Below are positions 42,860 through 52,776 of a DNA stretch of 64,000 bases, piece after piece. Position 1 is the stretch's first letter. Each line of letters starts with the position of its first letter. Location of the stretch: positions 36,533 through 100,532 of the forward strand of contig JAHELJ010000014.1 in NCBI GenBank assembly GCA_024644235.1, in the 5' to 3' direction. This DNA is from Lewinellaceae bacterium. Lineage in GTDB: Bacteria > Bacteroidota > Bacteroidia > Chitinophagales > Saprospiraceae. A program made the translations under genes and the position numbers. The notes below the pieces were generated by a model. It was not told where the DNA came from and ran no database searches. It saw only the letters and a program-made list of their open reading frames with translations.

Positions 42860-43738
42860 ATGCGTGTATTTCCAAAATGGCTTCCAGCAATGGGCTTAAT
42901 AGTATTGGTCCTCTACACCTGCAATTTATCTCAGCTTTTCTGTCAGGAGACAGGCGAAGGATGGATTTCACTGTTCAATGAAAAAGACCTGAGTAATTGG
43001 ACTGTAAAGATTCACCATTATGATGTGGCTGTCAATCACGGAAATACGTTTCGTGCCGAAGACGGCATTATCAAAGTGAGATACGATCAATATGAAGGCG
43101 AATTCAATGACCGCTTCGGGCATCTTTACTACGATACTCCGTATTCATATTATCAACTTTCACTCGAGTATCGATTTGTTGGAGAGTTGCATCCGGGAGC
43201 ACCGGTGTATACGATCAAGAATTCCGGCGTAATGTTTCACTCCCAAGATCCACACACAATGCCGAAGGAGCAGGATTGGCCCATTTCGGTAGAGATGCAG
43301 TTTCTCGCAGGTCTTGAAGAGGGGGTAGAACGTCCCACTGGTAATATGTGCTCTCCAGGGACCGATGTTGTTTATGAAGGTAAAATCGATCCCCGGCATT
43401 GCATCAATTCCTCGTCACAAACTTTCTTCGGCGATCAATGGGTAAAGGCTGAACTGATCGTCTTGGGTGATTCGCTTGTCACTCACCTGATCAATGGCGA
43501 CACCGTCCTCCAATACACCCAACCCCAGATCGGAGGTGGTGTGGTCAACCGCTATGATCCAGCAATGAAGGAAGATGGCAAATTGCTTGCAGAGGGATTT
43601 ATTGCTCTTCAAAGCGAGGGTCAACCCATCGATTTTCGCAATATCAAACTGAGAAATCTTAAAGGATGCATGGATAAATCAACACCCCAATACCGGCCTT
43701 ATTTCATCAAAAATGATCCTGACGCTTGTAAAGATTAG
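42860..43738 (+). CDS. Secreted DUF1080 (3-keto-disaccharide hydrolase-like) protein
   Basis: The start at ATG 42860 gives a signal peptide (MRVFPKWLPAMGLIVLVLYT) and avoids overlap with the divergent sulfatase gene. The domain starts WISLFNEKDLSNWTVKI, then FRAEDGIIKVRYDQYEG, LSLEYRF, NSGVMFHSQDP and ends IALQSEGQPIDFRNIKLRNL, the DUF1080 concanavalin-like fold. Some members hydrolyse 3-keto-glycosides. The mature ~270 residues keep the paired Cys pattern (NMCSPG, RHCINSS). Likely acts with the sulfatases in the periplasm or at the surface. Confidence 0.88.
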   Translation: MRVFPKWLPAMGLIVLVLYTCNLSQLFCQETGEGWISLFNEKDLSNWTVKIHHYDVAVNHGNTFRAEDGIIKVRYDQYEGEFNDRFGHLYYDTPYSYYQLSLEYRFVGELHPGAPVYTIKNSGVMFHSQDPHTMPKEQDWPISVEMQFLAGLEEGVERPTGNMCSPGTDVVYEGKIDPRHCINSSSQTFFGDQWVKAELIVLGDSLVTHLINGDTVLQYTQPQIGGGVVNRYDPAMKEDGKLLAEGFIALQSEGQPIDFRNIKLRNLKGCMDKSTPQYRPYFIKNDPDACKD

Positions 43739-43892
43739 TCTAGGACCGAACCTCACTAATATGCGATCGACTTTAAGATTTCTACATTCGGATAAAATTT
43801 GCGTTTTTTACAACTATATCGAAGAATCGATATAAATATCACACCTGTATAGACCATCAACTACTAATTATTCAACCAAAGCTTACGTACAC

Positions 43893-45146
43893 ATGCAAGA
43901 GTTAACCGAACTTGCTGCTCAGCAAGTGGAAGCGATCCGCGGGATCGATACGGTATGGGTGGCCCTTTGTGCCGCGCTCATTTTTCAAATGGAAGGTGGA
44001 TTTGCACTTTTGGAGGCCGGATTTATTCGGGCCAAGAATGCCATGAGTATCATCGCCAAGGTGATCATTGACGTCGCGTTCGGAGGATTGGCCTTCTATG
44101 CTATCGGATTCGGGATCGCCTACGGAGTTTCCAACGGCTGGTTTGCCTTTGACACCGGCATCACCGATGGAGATTTAGGATTGGGATTGACCGTCTCGAA
44201 TAAACTTTTTTGGTTTATCCAGCTTGGGTTTGCCATGGCGGCCATCTCCATTGTTTCAGGAGCGGTGGCAGAGCGCATGCGAATCTGGCCCTATGCCCTG
44301 TTTGTGATCATCTTTTGCGCCATCATGTATCCGATGGCAGCCAACTGGGTGTGGAATCCGGGAGGATGGTTGGCTAGCATGGGATTTAACGATTTTGCCG
44401 GTTCGGCAGCAGTGCATGCCATGGGAGGTTTTACTGCTTTGGCTGCAGCCATTGTACTTGGACCCCGTCTCGGAAAGTATCAGGAAAATGGAGAGATCAC
44501 ACCGATACCAGGCCACAATCTACCATTGGCTGCAGTAGGTGCTTTCATTCTTTGGTTTGGTTGGTTTGGATTCAATCCTGGCTCTACCTTGGCAGCAGTG
44601 GGCAACTGGGACCTGATTGCCAAGGTTGTGTCCAACACCTTCCTTGCCTCAGCCGCGGGAGGAGTGGCCACCATGGCTTATACCTATTTCCGCTATGGAC
44701 AGATCGACATCACCATGGTCATCAATGGCGTGCTGGCTGGACTAGTCGGTATCACGGCAGGTTGTAATGTCGTAGGTCCAAACTCGGCAATCATAATAGG
44801 ACTGGTGGCTGGTGTGCTGGTTGATATAGCCGTCGTTGTGATCGACCGGATGAAGGTAGATGATCCCGTGGGAGCTATAGCCGTGCATGGAATAAATGGG
44901 ATCTGGGGAACCATCGCCGTTGGATTGTTTGCAACAGAGTCGGGGCTGTTTTTTGGAGGGGGAGCATCTCAATTGGTAACTCAGGCTATTGGAGTATTTG
45001 CGATAGCAGCCTTTGCATTCATTGTGACCTATGGGGTATTCATGATATTGAAATCCACAGTAGGATTGAGGGTATCCAGAGAAGAAGAAAATGCAGGTAT
45101 CGATGCAGCAAGCTTTGGAGTCGAATCTTATTCAACATTTGAATAA
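43893..45146 (+). CDS. amt: Ammonium transporter
   Basis: The 417-residue Amt protein has ~11 TM helices. The pore twin-His are in SAAVHAMGGFTAL and GAIAVHGINGIWG, and FNPGST and ALLEAGFIRAKNA match the family. No signal peptide precedes TM1 (VWVALCAALIFQMEGGFALLEAG). It conducts NH3/NH4+ under nitrogen limitation. A PII gene follows 20 bp downstream, the classical amt-glnK unit, so PII gating of the channel is expected. Confidence 0.96.
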   Translation: MQELTELAAQQVEAIRGIDTVWVALCAALIFQMEGGFALLEAGFIRAKNAMSIIAKVIIDVAFGGLAFYAIGFGIAYGVSNGWFAFDTGITDGDLGLGLTVSNKLFWFIQLGFAMAAISIVSGAVAERMRIWPYALFVIIFCAIMYPMAANWVWNPGGWLASMGFNDFAGSAAVHAMGGFTALAAAIVLGPRLGKYQENGEITPIPGHNLPLAAVGAFILWFGWFGFNPGSTLAAVGNWDLIAKVVSNTFLASAAGGVATMAYTYFRYGQIDITMVINGVLAGLVGITAGCNVVGPNSAIIIGLVAGVLVDIAVVVIDRMKVDDPVGAIAVHGINGIWGTIAVGLFATESGLFFGGGASQLVTQAIGVFAIAAFAFIVTYGVFMILKSTVGLRVSREEENAGIDAASFGVESYSTFE

Positions 45147-45166
45147 TCTAAAAGAGTAACAGAGCC

Positions 45167-45508
45167 ATGAAAAAGGTAGAAGCCATAATAAGACCGTCCA
45201 AGTTGCAGGCGGTACAACAAGGTTTGAAAAAAGAAGGAATTCCCTGCATCACGGTCATCCCCGTAAAAGGTAGTGGACTTCAGAAGACTTATTCCGAACG
45301 CTACCGCGGAGCAGAGCAAACGATGATTCTGCAGACGCGGGTCATGATCATCTGTGTGATCAGTGATGAAAATCTCGAAAAGTGTGTCAATGTCATCTTA
45401 GAAAGTGCCGGTACCGATCAAACCGGAGATGGAAAGATCTTTATCTATGATGTGCAGGATGCCATTCGAATCAGTACCAAGGTGCGAGGCAATGCTGCAA
45501 TTCGGTAA
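45167..45508 (+). CDS. glnK: PII nitrogen regulatory protein
   Basis: The 113-residue PII protein has MKKVEAIIRPSKLQAVQQGL, the T-loop YSERYRGAEQ and the C-terminal signature GTDQTGDGKIFIYDVQDAIRI. The T-loop Arg that plugs Amt is present, but the uridylylation residue Tyr51 is Gln here, so control by UMPylation is not expected; ATP/ADP and 2-oxoglutarate binding should suffice. It pairs with amt. The stop abuts the stop of the convergent fusion gene. Confidence 0.95.
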   Translation: MKKVEAIIRPSKLQAVQQGLKKEGIPCITVIPVKGSGLQKTYSERYRGAEQTMILQTRVMIICVISDENLEKCVNVILESAGTDQTGDGKIFIYDVQDAIRISTKVRGNAAIR

Positions 45509-48500
45509 CTACCTTCTTAGTCTGGAGTCTTGCAGCGTAATGGATAGTCGATCCAGAAAATAGTCGAGATCATCCTTAGTGACCACCATGGGAGGTTTGA
45601 TCTTTATCACGTTGTGATCTGGTCCATCCGTGCTTAGCAATATGGCCTGATCCCGTAGTCGATTCACCAGGTGGTGAGCAGCTTGAGGATTTGGTTCTTT
45701 GCCTACTTTGTCTTTTACCAATTCGATACCCAGAAATAAACCCACACCCCGTACATCACCGATAATTGGCGATTCTTTTTGCAGTTCACGCAAATGATCC
45801 AGGAGAAGATTACCCATTTGGTAGGCGCGTTCCTGCAGTTTTTCTTCCTGTATCACATCCAAAACTGCCGCTCCGATACCACTAGAGACTGGATTCCCAC
45901 CAAACGTGTTGAAATATTCCATTCCATTGGCAAAGGCATCGGCAATTGCCCGGGTTGTTACCACCACCCCTAGCGGGTGTCCGTTTCCGATCGGCTTACC
46001 AATGGTCACGATATCGGGAATTACACCCTGGGTTTCGAAAGCCCAAAAATGCGAGCCCATCCGACCACAGCCGGTCTGCACTTCATCGGCAATGCAAAGT
46101 CCTCCTGCTGCTCGCACCTTTTGATAGACTTTTGGCAGATAGCCTGGAGGAGGTACAACCTGACCTCCGCAGCTCAGGATCGTTTCACCAATGAAGGCCG
46201 CCAATCCCTTTCCTTTGCTGGTCATGGTCTGAACACATTGATCGACATGAGCGGCGTATTTATTTGCCTGATCGTCATAGCCAGCGTATCGTCCCCGGTA
46301 CGGATCTGCCATCGGTATCAAGTGGACGTGTTCCGGACATCCCGATCCGCCTGGTCCGTCAAACTTGTATGAGCTTACATCGATACAGGCATTAGTGTTG
46401 CCATGATACCCATGTTCTATAGCAATAAATTGATCTCCGGAAGTGAAAGTTTTAGCAATCCGGAATGCCAATTCATTTGCTTCGCTACCCGAGTTCGTTA
46501 CAAAAACCGTATCAAGCCCATTTGGCATTCTTGCAATCAATCTCTCTGCAAATTCTAGAATATTCGGATGCAGATAGCGGGTATTCGTATTCAGCACTGC
46601 CATTTGCTTCTGCCCCGCTTCCACCACTTTCGGATGCTCATGACCAACATGAGCGACATTGTTCACCAGGTCGAGGTAACGTCTCCCCTCGACCGATAAC
46701 AAGTACGCTCCACGGCCTCTGGTGATCATCAGTGGACGATCATAAGACAAGCTCAGATTAGTGGCCAGCAACGTGCTCCTCGCCTGCAGCAACCTTTCCA
46801 CCGCCGGCCTTTGGTACGTGATATCCATGGGCAGTTTAAGAAGCAGATTTGGATCCGGAGAAATGCTCTTCCAGATCGAGATCTGATTCGCTAATGCCAC
46901 CCCCGGAAAATTATCTTTTTCATCCAGCAGATTCATGATAACCTGAAAATGCAAGTGGGGCGGCCATGATCCATTCTCGGTCATATTACCCAGCTCTCCG
47001 ATTGGACTACCAGCATTCACTTCCTGACCTGGTTTGAGAAGTTCGATACAAGAGCGTCCCAAGTGACCATAGAGCGTGTAAAAAATCACTTCAGTCTGGT
47101 CAATTTCGTGTTTGAGAATGACCATATAGCCATAGTCCCTGAATCCGGAATTGTATGTTACAGTTTCAACCGTCCCAAGGAGTGGAGCATAGACCTTAGT
47201 TCCCGCTGGCGCAAATAGATCGACTCCAAGATGCACGGTTCGCCAATCCCGGCCTTGATTGCCTTCCACCAGGTAGGCATCTGAAGTATAAAATGGCCGT
47301 GGTTCCAAATACTTGCCCAGACCAATCCTACCATGTTGAAGATGGGCTTGCAATCTGCGTTCAAAACTGTCGGTACCTTCAAAATCGGCATGGTTTCCCA
47401 GCAGTAGACTACCCATGCTGAGGTCAAGGATCTGCAACGGTAGCTGCTGGAAGTCGCCAAGTACAGGAACAAAGGATTCCGATAGCAAGTAATCCCTGAT
47501 GGCTCTGGACTGTGGGACTGGTTCATAACCTGCCGCGTCACGGAAGGAGGCCTTGACAAATGATGGGGACAGCTCATGTAAGGCACGTAATAATTTCCAG
47601 CCTCCCGATGCACTCACTTGCAGATACTCATTTTCCGGTTCTTCGAGCTGCCTTTTACGGGCCAGACTTAGGCTAAGTAAGAGCCGGCCGGCAATCATCA
47701 ATGGAAGCAGTTCTACTTCCTGTTCCGTCAACTCGTATTGAGCCTGGTAACCCCGAATGATCGGTCGAGCGACTGCCAGAGGATCCGGTTTGTCCATCAT
47801 CAGGTAAGTACAGGCCAGAGCGCACTCCATAGCGGTGGGAGTATACAGGCAATCGCCGAAATCAATCAAGCCCTTCACCGTCTTTTCATCATGATCAACC
47901 AGAATATTATGATCATTGGCATCATGATAGCAGACGCTCTGTCGAAGCTCTTTGATCCTGGGCAAGAATCGTTGTGTCACCTGATCATACCAGTACGTAA
48001 TCAGCTTCAGCTCCTTCTGATTAAAATGAGGAAAGACCGATTCAATCCAGGGGAGTTTGGCCACATCCCAGACCAATTTGCGCGATGCCGCTTCATGATG
48101 AAAATCTGCACACAACCGAGACACCTTACCACAGGCTCTGCCGATGTTCTCCAGGAGCTCCTCAGAATGCGGCTGAATATTGACCAGGACCTCCCCCTCT
48201 ATCCAAGTGAGGAGTCGAAAGAACCGCTCTTCCCCGCTTGCACTCCTAAACGTGCCAATGAGCTCACCCCGTTTGGTAGGGACCGGTTGAGGTAATTCAA
48301 ACCCAGGCTGTTTGGAGGAAAGATGGATCATCAGCTGATTCTCCAGATCAAGGACCTCCCTACTTCTTGTCGGAGAAGCAATCTTGAGAATATATTGAAC
48401 CCCTTCTTCCGTCTGAAGCCGATAATTCAGGTCGATCTCCCCGGGGAGTGATTTAATGGCTCCCTTTTTGTGGTAGTAATCACGTAGGATGTCGGCAATT

Positions 48501-48514
48501 TTGGACTCTTGCAT
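45509..48514 (-). CDS. Kinase - M23 peptidase - class III aminotransferase/phospho-lyase fusion
   Basis: This 1001-residue protein joins three domains. Residues ~15-290 form an APH-type kinase ([21 protein letters not shown]) like hydroxylysine kinase. Residues ~400-560 form an M23 peptidase domain with all zinc ligands: H428 and D432 in HLGVDLF, H520/H522 in HLHFQV. Residues ~590-1000 form a class III PLP enzyme with [27 protein letters not shown] and PLP-Lys K840 (TIGKPIG). The PLP part resembles phosphohydroxylysine/phosphoethanolamine phospho-lyases. Kinase plus lyase would phosphorylate an amino alcohol and remove phosphate and ammonia. No signal peptide is seen, so the M23 part is presumably cytoplasmic. 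Confidence 0.9.
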   Translation of the reverse strand: MQESKIADILRDYYHKKGAIKSLPGEIDLNYRLQTEEGVQYILKIASPTRSREVLDLENQLMIHLSSKQPGFELPQPVPTKRGELIGTFRSASGEERFFRLLTWIEGEVLVNIQPHSEELLENIGRACGKVSRLCADFHHEAASRKLVWDVAKLPWIESVFPHFNQKELKLITYWYDQVTQRFLPRIKELRQSVCYHDANDHNILVDHDEKTVKGLIDFGDCLYTPTAMECALACTYLMMDKPDPLAVARPIIRGYQAQYELTEQEVELLPLMIAGRLLLSLSLARKRQLEEPENEYLQVSASGGWKLLRALHELSPSFVKASFRDAAGYEPVPQSRAIRDYLLSESFVPVLGDFQQLPLQILDLSMGSLLLGNHADFEGTDSFERRLQAHLQHGRIGLGKYLEPRPFYTSDAYLVEGNQGRDWRTVHLGVDLFAPAGTKVYAPLLGTVETVTYNSGFRDYGYMVILKHEIDQTEVIFYTLYGHLGRSCIELLKPGQEVNAGSPIGELGNMTENGSWPPHLHFQVIMNLLDEKDNFPGVALANQISIWKSISPDPNLLLKLPMDITYQRPAVERLLQARSTLLATNLSLSYDRPLMITRGRGAYLLSVEGRRYLDLVNNVAHVGHEHPKVVEAGQKQMAVLNTNTRYLHPNILEFAERLIARMPNGLDTVFVTNSGSEANELAFRIAKTFTSGDQFIAIEHGYHGNTNACIDVSSYKFDGPGGSGCPEHVHLIPMADPYRGRYAGYDDQANKYAAHVDQCVQTMTSKGKGLAAFIGETILSCGGQVVPPPGYLPKVYQKVRAAGGLCIADEVQTGCGRMGSHFWAFETQGVIPDIVTIGKPIGNGHPLGVVVTTRAIADAFANGMEYFNTFGGNPVSSGIGAAVLDVIQEEKLQERAYQMGNLLLDHLRELQKESPIIGDVRGVGLFLGIELVKDKVGKEPNPQAAHHLVNRLRDQAILLSTDGPDHNVIKIKPPMVVTKDDLDYFLDRLSITLQDSRLRR

Positions 48515-48602
48515 TTTCTGGAATCTGAGGGGAAGATATCGATAACTGTATGCTCCATCAAATTGTTATTTTACGGATAAAGCTGCATTTCATTCAAAGT
48601 TT

Positions 48603-49493
48603 ATGAAAGCTCTAGTCATATCGGGTGGTGGTGCAAAGGGAGCCTTCGCAGGAGGTGTCGCGGAATATCTGGTAAAAGAGCTTGAAATCCAATATGATCT
48701 TGTAACGGGTTCCTCAACCGGAGCACTGTTAGCTCCCTTCATTGCTGCGGGAGAGATAGATCATGTGCGCGAGGTGTATACCAATGTCCGCCAGAGCGAC
48801 ATTTTCTCCTCATGCCCATTTATTGTCAGGAAGAAAAAAGGGCAGTACACTACTCGGATCAACCATCTTGGGATCATCAAAATGTTTCTGAAAGGGAAGA
48901 AAACCTTTGGGGAGAGTTACGCTCTGCGGGATTTGATCGAGCGTTCTTTTACCCGGGAAATGTTTGATCAAGTCAAAACATCCCGGAAGAGAGTGGCTAT
49001 TGCAGTCTCCAATTTTTCTACGAATGCTGTTGAGCACAAGTATTTACGTGATTACACCTACGAGGATTATGTCGACTGGATCTGGATCAGTTCCAACTTT
49101 GTGCCTTTCATGAGCCTGGTGAATAAAAATGGGCAGGAATATGCCGACGGGGGTTTTGGCAATTTTATTCCCATCGAGGAAGCGATCGATGCCGGCGCTA
49201 CCGAGATTGATGTAATCATTCTCACTCCCCGAAGGAAAAGGCAACGCAAAACACCGAGCCGTAATGCCTTCAGTCTCCTCATGAATTCTCTTGATTTCAT
49301 GTTGGCACAAATCGCGAAAGACGAGAAGTATATAGGACTACTGGAGAGCATGTATCATGATATCAAGGTGCGCTATTTTCATACGCCTCGAGTACTTACG
49401 GACAATTCCCTCATTTTCGATCCTGAGCAGATGCGTGCCTGGTGGGAAGAGGGGAAGAAATTTGCCAGCATAAGGATCCAGCAGCCGGTGTGA
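48603..49493 (+). CDS. Patatin-like phospholipase
   Basis: The 296-residue protein has the oxyanion loop SGGGAKGAFAGGV, nucleophile Ser in TGSSTGALLAP (GxSxG) and the catalytic Asp in YADGGFGN. These complete the Ser-Asp dyad of patatin-like acyl hydrolases. There is no signal peptide, so it acts in the cytoplasm or at the inner membrane on phospholipids or acyl esters. It is divergent from the fusion gene, 88 bp apart, and converges on the S74 gene. Confidence 0.92.
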   Translation: MKALVISGGGAKGAFAGGVAEYLVKELEIQYDLVTGSSTGALLAPFIAAGEIDHVREVYTNVRQSDIFSSCPFIVRKKKGQYTTRINHLGIIKMFLKGKKTFGESYALRDLIERSFTREMFDQVKTSRKRVAIAVSNFSTNAVEHKYLRDYTYEDYVDWIWISSNFVPFMSLVNKNGQEYADGGFGNFIPIEEAIDAGATEIDVIILTPRRKRQRKTPSRNAFSLLMNSLDFMLAQIAKDEKYIGLLESMYHDIKVRYFHTPRVLTDNSLIFDPEQMRAWWEEGKKFASIRIQQPV

Positions 49494-49519
49494 GCAGAAT
49501 CCAAATAATGTTGATCGAA

Positions 49520-50428
49520 TTACTCTCGTAGTGCTTCCAGTTGATCCATTCTCAACTGAAGTTCTGAAAGTTGATTCTTCAATGACTGAATCTCGTTCTC
49601 CTGAATATCCACCAGCTGCTTGAGCTCCTGCACAGCTTTCACCGTTATCGGAATCATACCCGAATAGTTGAGCATGAGATATGAATCCGTTCCATCATGC
49701 TTCTCTTTGACCAGTTCTGGAAAGAAATCCCTGACATTCTGAGCGATGAATCCAACGCTTTTGAGATCATGATCTTGTTGCCCCCTCTGGTAGGAAGAAG
49801 GTCGTATCTCCATAAGTAATGGCAAAACTGTAGACAAATTTTGAATGTTGTTCTTGAATTTTCGATCTGAAACCATTGTGTATGCACCTGTTTCATCTAT
49901 GTTGGCGACCTCGGCACCATTGTAGCTGAAAGTCAATTCTGTCTCCGTTTCGTTGTTGGGAAAAACCCCTCGATTGTGCCCTTGAAATCCAATATCCCAG
50001 CGGTCATTTGGAAGCTGGTTTATAAGCCGAATAGATGGAATTATTGGGCCGGGACTTCCGGGAAAAGGAAAAACAGTAGGAGTACTTTCACCGAAGATTC
50101 GCACAATTCCAGATGGAGGAGCAATACTAAATTGATCACTGAAATCACCGATAAGGTCAAGGGTCAAGTTTTGTTGACTATCATATAGACCCACATAGCC
50201 ACTGTTATTCAGATCATCATAGGTAACGATTACCTTTAGATTGCCACCATTGAACGTTCTGATAGAATTCTTCTGCTGAAAACCTTCTGCCTGGATTTCA
50301 ACTGCTCGCTCAGTCGGGCTCTCCATCACCGAAACTCTGGGAGGATCATGATCTAGCTCGATCGAACCTTGAGAAAATGATGGTACCTTGAAAATGCAGA
50401 AACATAGAATAAGTAAAACAGGTTTCAT
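49520..50428 (-). CDS. Secreted protein with C-terminal S74 chaperone domain
   Basis: The start at ATG 50428 gives a 302-residue protein with signal peptide (MKPVLLILCFCIFKVPSFSQ). The N-terminal ~180 residues are beta-rich without known repeats. The C-terminal domain has the canonical S74 motif VSDRKFKNNI, then VGFIAQNVRDFFPELV, YSGMIPITVKAVQELKQLVD and a coiled coil (~265-300). It shares only this domain with the proteins at 24,653 and 29,452. Predicted to trimerise on the surface; it lacks the shared leader. Confidence 0.82.
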   Translation of the reverse strand: MKPVLLILCFCIFKVPSFSQGSIELDHDPPRVSVMESPTERAVEIQAEGFQQKNSIRTFNGGNLKVIVTYDDLNNSGYVGLYDSQQNLTLDLIGDFSDQFSIAPPSGIVRIFGESTPTVFPFPGSPGPIIPSIRLINQLPNDRWDIGFQGHNRGVFPNNETETELTFSYNGAEVANIDETGAYTMVSDRKFKNNIQNLSTVLPLLMEIRPSSYQRGQQDHDLKSVGFIAQNVRDFFPELVKEKHDGTDSYLMLNYSGMIPITVKAVQELKQLVDIQENEIQSLKNQLSELQLRMDQLEALRE

Positions 50429-50602
50429 GGCATTCGTGAATTTTGATAGGAACGAAATAGGTTTATTTTTCAAGTTGATGATGAAAAATCGAAACTGCTG
50501 CAATGATACTGAAGCAATCCTTTGATACTACTCAACATAAATTAATAAAGTAGTACTTACAGCGCTTACTCAGCATCAACTTTTTGCTTAGACTCCAGCT
50601 GA

Positions 50603-51085
50603 TTAGTACTTTGAAAGACCTAGAATCTGCTTCAGGTGGTGCTCCATATGATTAATGTAGTCATCGATGAAATAGTGCAAAGTCACTGGCTCATTTTCCG
50701 GTATAGTTTTCCATGCGACCATCTGCATATTATGCAACTGATGCTTTTTTCCAAGAATCTCGGGCGGAATGAGATCGATAATCCGAGCGATATGGTCATT
50801 GTATTGTTTCCATAACTTGATTAGGTCCTGCCAGGAAGCAGACTGATAGTGTTGGGCGGCCACCCAATGCTCCTGATCGTATCCATCAAATACCAAGTTG
50901 TCCATCTGTTGGGCGATCACAAAGCGGCGGTGATTGTTGCAAGCAGAATCGATGAGGTGTCCGAGGATTTCTTTGGCTGACCATTTGCCCGGCGTAGGTT
51001 TCTGGGAGGCCTGTGCATCCGATAGACCTTCGAGATGATTCACATATTTTTCAAGTGTACCCAGTAATTTGTCTTTTAAGTTCAT
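50603..51085 (-). CDS. DinB-family protein
   Basis: The start at ATG 51085 (MNLKDKLLGTLEKYVNHLEG) gives 160 residues; a GTG 12 codons upstream is less likely. The four-helix DinB/YfiT fold is shown by KWSAKEILGHLIDSACNNHRRF (first His), and the C-terminal TLHYFIDDYINHMEHHLKQIL (metal His pair). The family includes bacillithiol S-transferases and metal-dependent hydrolases; the specific reaction is unknown. Confidence 0.85.
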   Translation of the reverse strand: MNLKDKLLGTLEKYVNHLEGLSDAQASQKPTPGKWSAKEILGHLIDSACNNHRRFVIAQQMDNLVFDGYDQEHWVAAQHYQSASWQDLIKLWKQYNDHIARIIDLIPPEILGKKHQLHNMQMVAWKTIPENEPVTLHYFIDDYINHMEHHLKQILGLSKY

Positions 51086-51262
51086 GAGGGGGGAATTTTG
51101 ATCTTGCTTCAAGAAAAACACTCCTTATCTACACCATCAAGTTTCCAAACACATCCCAATTCTTGCCGGATAATAAGCAATTCGTCAGATTTTGCATCCT
51201 AAAGGTGACTTTATCCCTGAACTCTATGAACTTACCGAGTGACTTCTCAAAAACATCAACTT

Positions 51263-52069
51263 ATGCAGAGATTTCATCAACTTGCCATTATACTCTTGTT
51301 GCTCACCTTCACCATCCAATCCTTTAGTCAATACCAGCCGGAGATCGATGCCCGAAGTATGAGTGACAATACCGACGGAAGCGAATTGCAACTTGCCACT
51401 CCTTCTGAGAGCCATTTCTTGCGCTTCTTCAGTGGTCGAAATGGTGACGCCAATCCATTCATCTATTTTAGTGATGCCGATCTTATGCACTTCGCCACCG
51501 GCAAGAATGACTTCACGGGATTTAAGAGCTTGATGATTTTAGATCCCGAGGGCCCAATTCTGGTACCAAGCCTGCAAGGTAGTGGTATAAGAAATTTGGT
51601 AGTCGATAGTGATGGGGTCCTCACAGAAGATCCAGGCACCACAGAATACCTCTCGATATCTGGCCCGGCGTTCACACCTGAGGACGATGATCAGGTGCTG
51701 AGGTATGTAGCAGGACCTGGCGGTGCACAATTTATTGATGCACCAGCTAATCAGAAATCAATGATTGCACCGGTGATAATACCCCATGGAAGCGTTTTGG
51801 ATAGTGTTACGGTCTATTACACTGATCTAGACGCAACGAACGATGTTGACTTCGTGCTAGGCGCTTATGATAATGTAAGTGGAAGTCCCGCGACTTTTTT
51901 GACCATAAGTAGTTCGATTACTGGCCTTAATTTGACAACTGAAAGTGGGGTGGCTCATACGATCGATAATCGAAGGTATGCTTACTGGATTCAGATGAAA
52001 CCCAAGGTAGCAGGGACCATGAATACTTCGTTTGCAATCCATCAAGTGATTGTTCAATACAGTAGATAA
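51263..52069 (+). CDS. Secreted beta-rich protein of unknown function
   Basis: The start at ATG 51263 gives 268 residues with a signal peptide (FHQLAIILLLLTFTIQSFSQ). It is rich in Asp, Gly, Ser and Thr. The C-terminal ~110 residues (SMIAPVIIPHGSVLDSVTVY to FAIHQVIVQYSR) look like a beta-sandwich of the type found after phage-fibre-like N-termini. The N-terminal part (SESHFLRFFSGRNGDANPFI) resembles regions seen in other fibre-like Bacteroidota proteins. No S74 domain. No known function. Confidence 0.6.
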   Translation: MQRFHQLAIILLLLTFTIQSFSQYQPEIDARSMSDNTDGSELQLATPSESHFLRFFSGRNGDANPFIYFSDADLMHFATGKNDFTGFKSLMILDPEGPILVPSLQGSGIRNLVVDSDGVLTEDPGTTEYLSISGPAFTPEDDDQVLRYVAGPGGAQFIDAPANQKSMIAPVIIPHGSVLDSVTVYYTDLDATNDVDFVLGAYDNVSGSPATFLTISSSITGLNLTTESGVAHTIDNRRYAYWIQMKPKVAGTMNTSFAIHQVIVQYSR

Positions 52070-52163
52070 ATTTTCTAACAATTGCCACAAGCCGATTCCG
52101 GCCTTCGAAAACGTGGTATCTATTTGGAGAAAGTCATTCATGTACTAGAAGGTCAAAACCTGT

Positions 52164-52649
52164 TCAAAAATCAAAGTATGTGTAGGCATTACCGGTCCAC
52201 TCAAGATACTTCATGAAGTTATCTCGGGTTACTACTAACGTGACCCGGTTGTCATTGGGATGAAATCCCAACTTGCTCGCTTGCTGCAGATCGCGGTCGA
52301 TAAATACTTTGACATGGTTTTCAGGATCATTGATCAATCCGAAAGGAGATACTGAGCCAGGTGTCAATCCCAGCCATTTGATCAACCGCTCTTCTGAACC
52401 GAAACTCAGACGCCCCCTGCCAATGCTACGGCTCAGACTTTTTACAGCCAGTTGTTTGTCCGATCTCAACACAACAAGATAATGTTGCCTTCCCTTCTTG
52501 TCCCGGAAAAACAGGTTTTTGCAGTGGGTGGCGTCGATCTCTTTCCAGTGCTCTTCCGCTTCAGCTACCGTAAAGACCGGAGGGTGGTCGTACTTCTCGT
52601 AGGGAATGTCCAACTGCTGTAAAACCCGGTAGACATCATCAGCTTTCAT
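52164..52649 (-). CDS. Prolyl-tRNA editing (YbaK/ProX-type) deacylase
   Basis: The 161-residue form starts at ATG 52649 (MKADDVYRVLQQLDIPYEKY); another ATG at 52712 would add 21 residues not seen in homologues. Motifs: HPPVFTVAEAEEHWKEIDAT, CKNLFFRDKKGRQHYLVVL, GLTPGSVSPFGLIND. These are typical of PrdX/ProXp-ala, a trans-editing enzyme that hydrolyses mischarged Ala-tRNA(Pro). The catalytic Lys is the K in CKNLFFRDKKG. Cytoplasmic. Confidence 0.9.
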   Translation of the reverse strand: MKADDVYRVLQQLDIPYEKYDHPPVFTVAEAEEHWKEIDATHCKNLFFRDKKGRQHYLVVLRSDKQLAVKSLSRSIGRGRLSFGSEERLIKWLGLTPGSVSPFGLINDPENHVKVFIDRDLQQASKLGFHPNDNRVTLVVTRDNFMKYLEWTGNAYTYFDF

Positions 52650-52776
52650 CCTGAGTGAATAGTCATTTTGTTCTGACCACAAGGTAACGATGCCTACCGT
52701 ACTTACACTCATATGCTCATAAATCCATTGTCCCTGAGAAGGTTTTAACCGATCTCAAACTTTGACTAAATTTGCC

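Noticed and set aside
47738..48295. 185-codon open frame opposite the fusion gene
   Set aside because: It covers the kinase domain in antisense and has no recognisable features.
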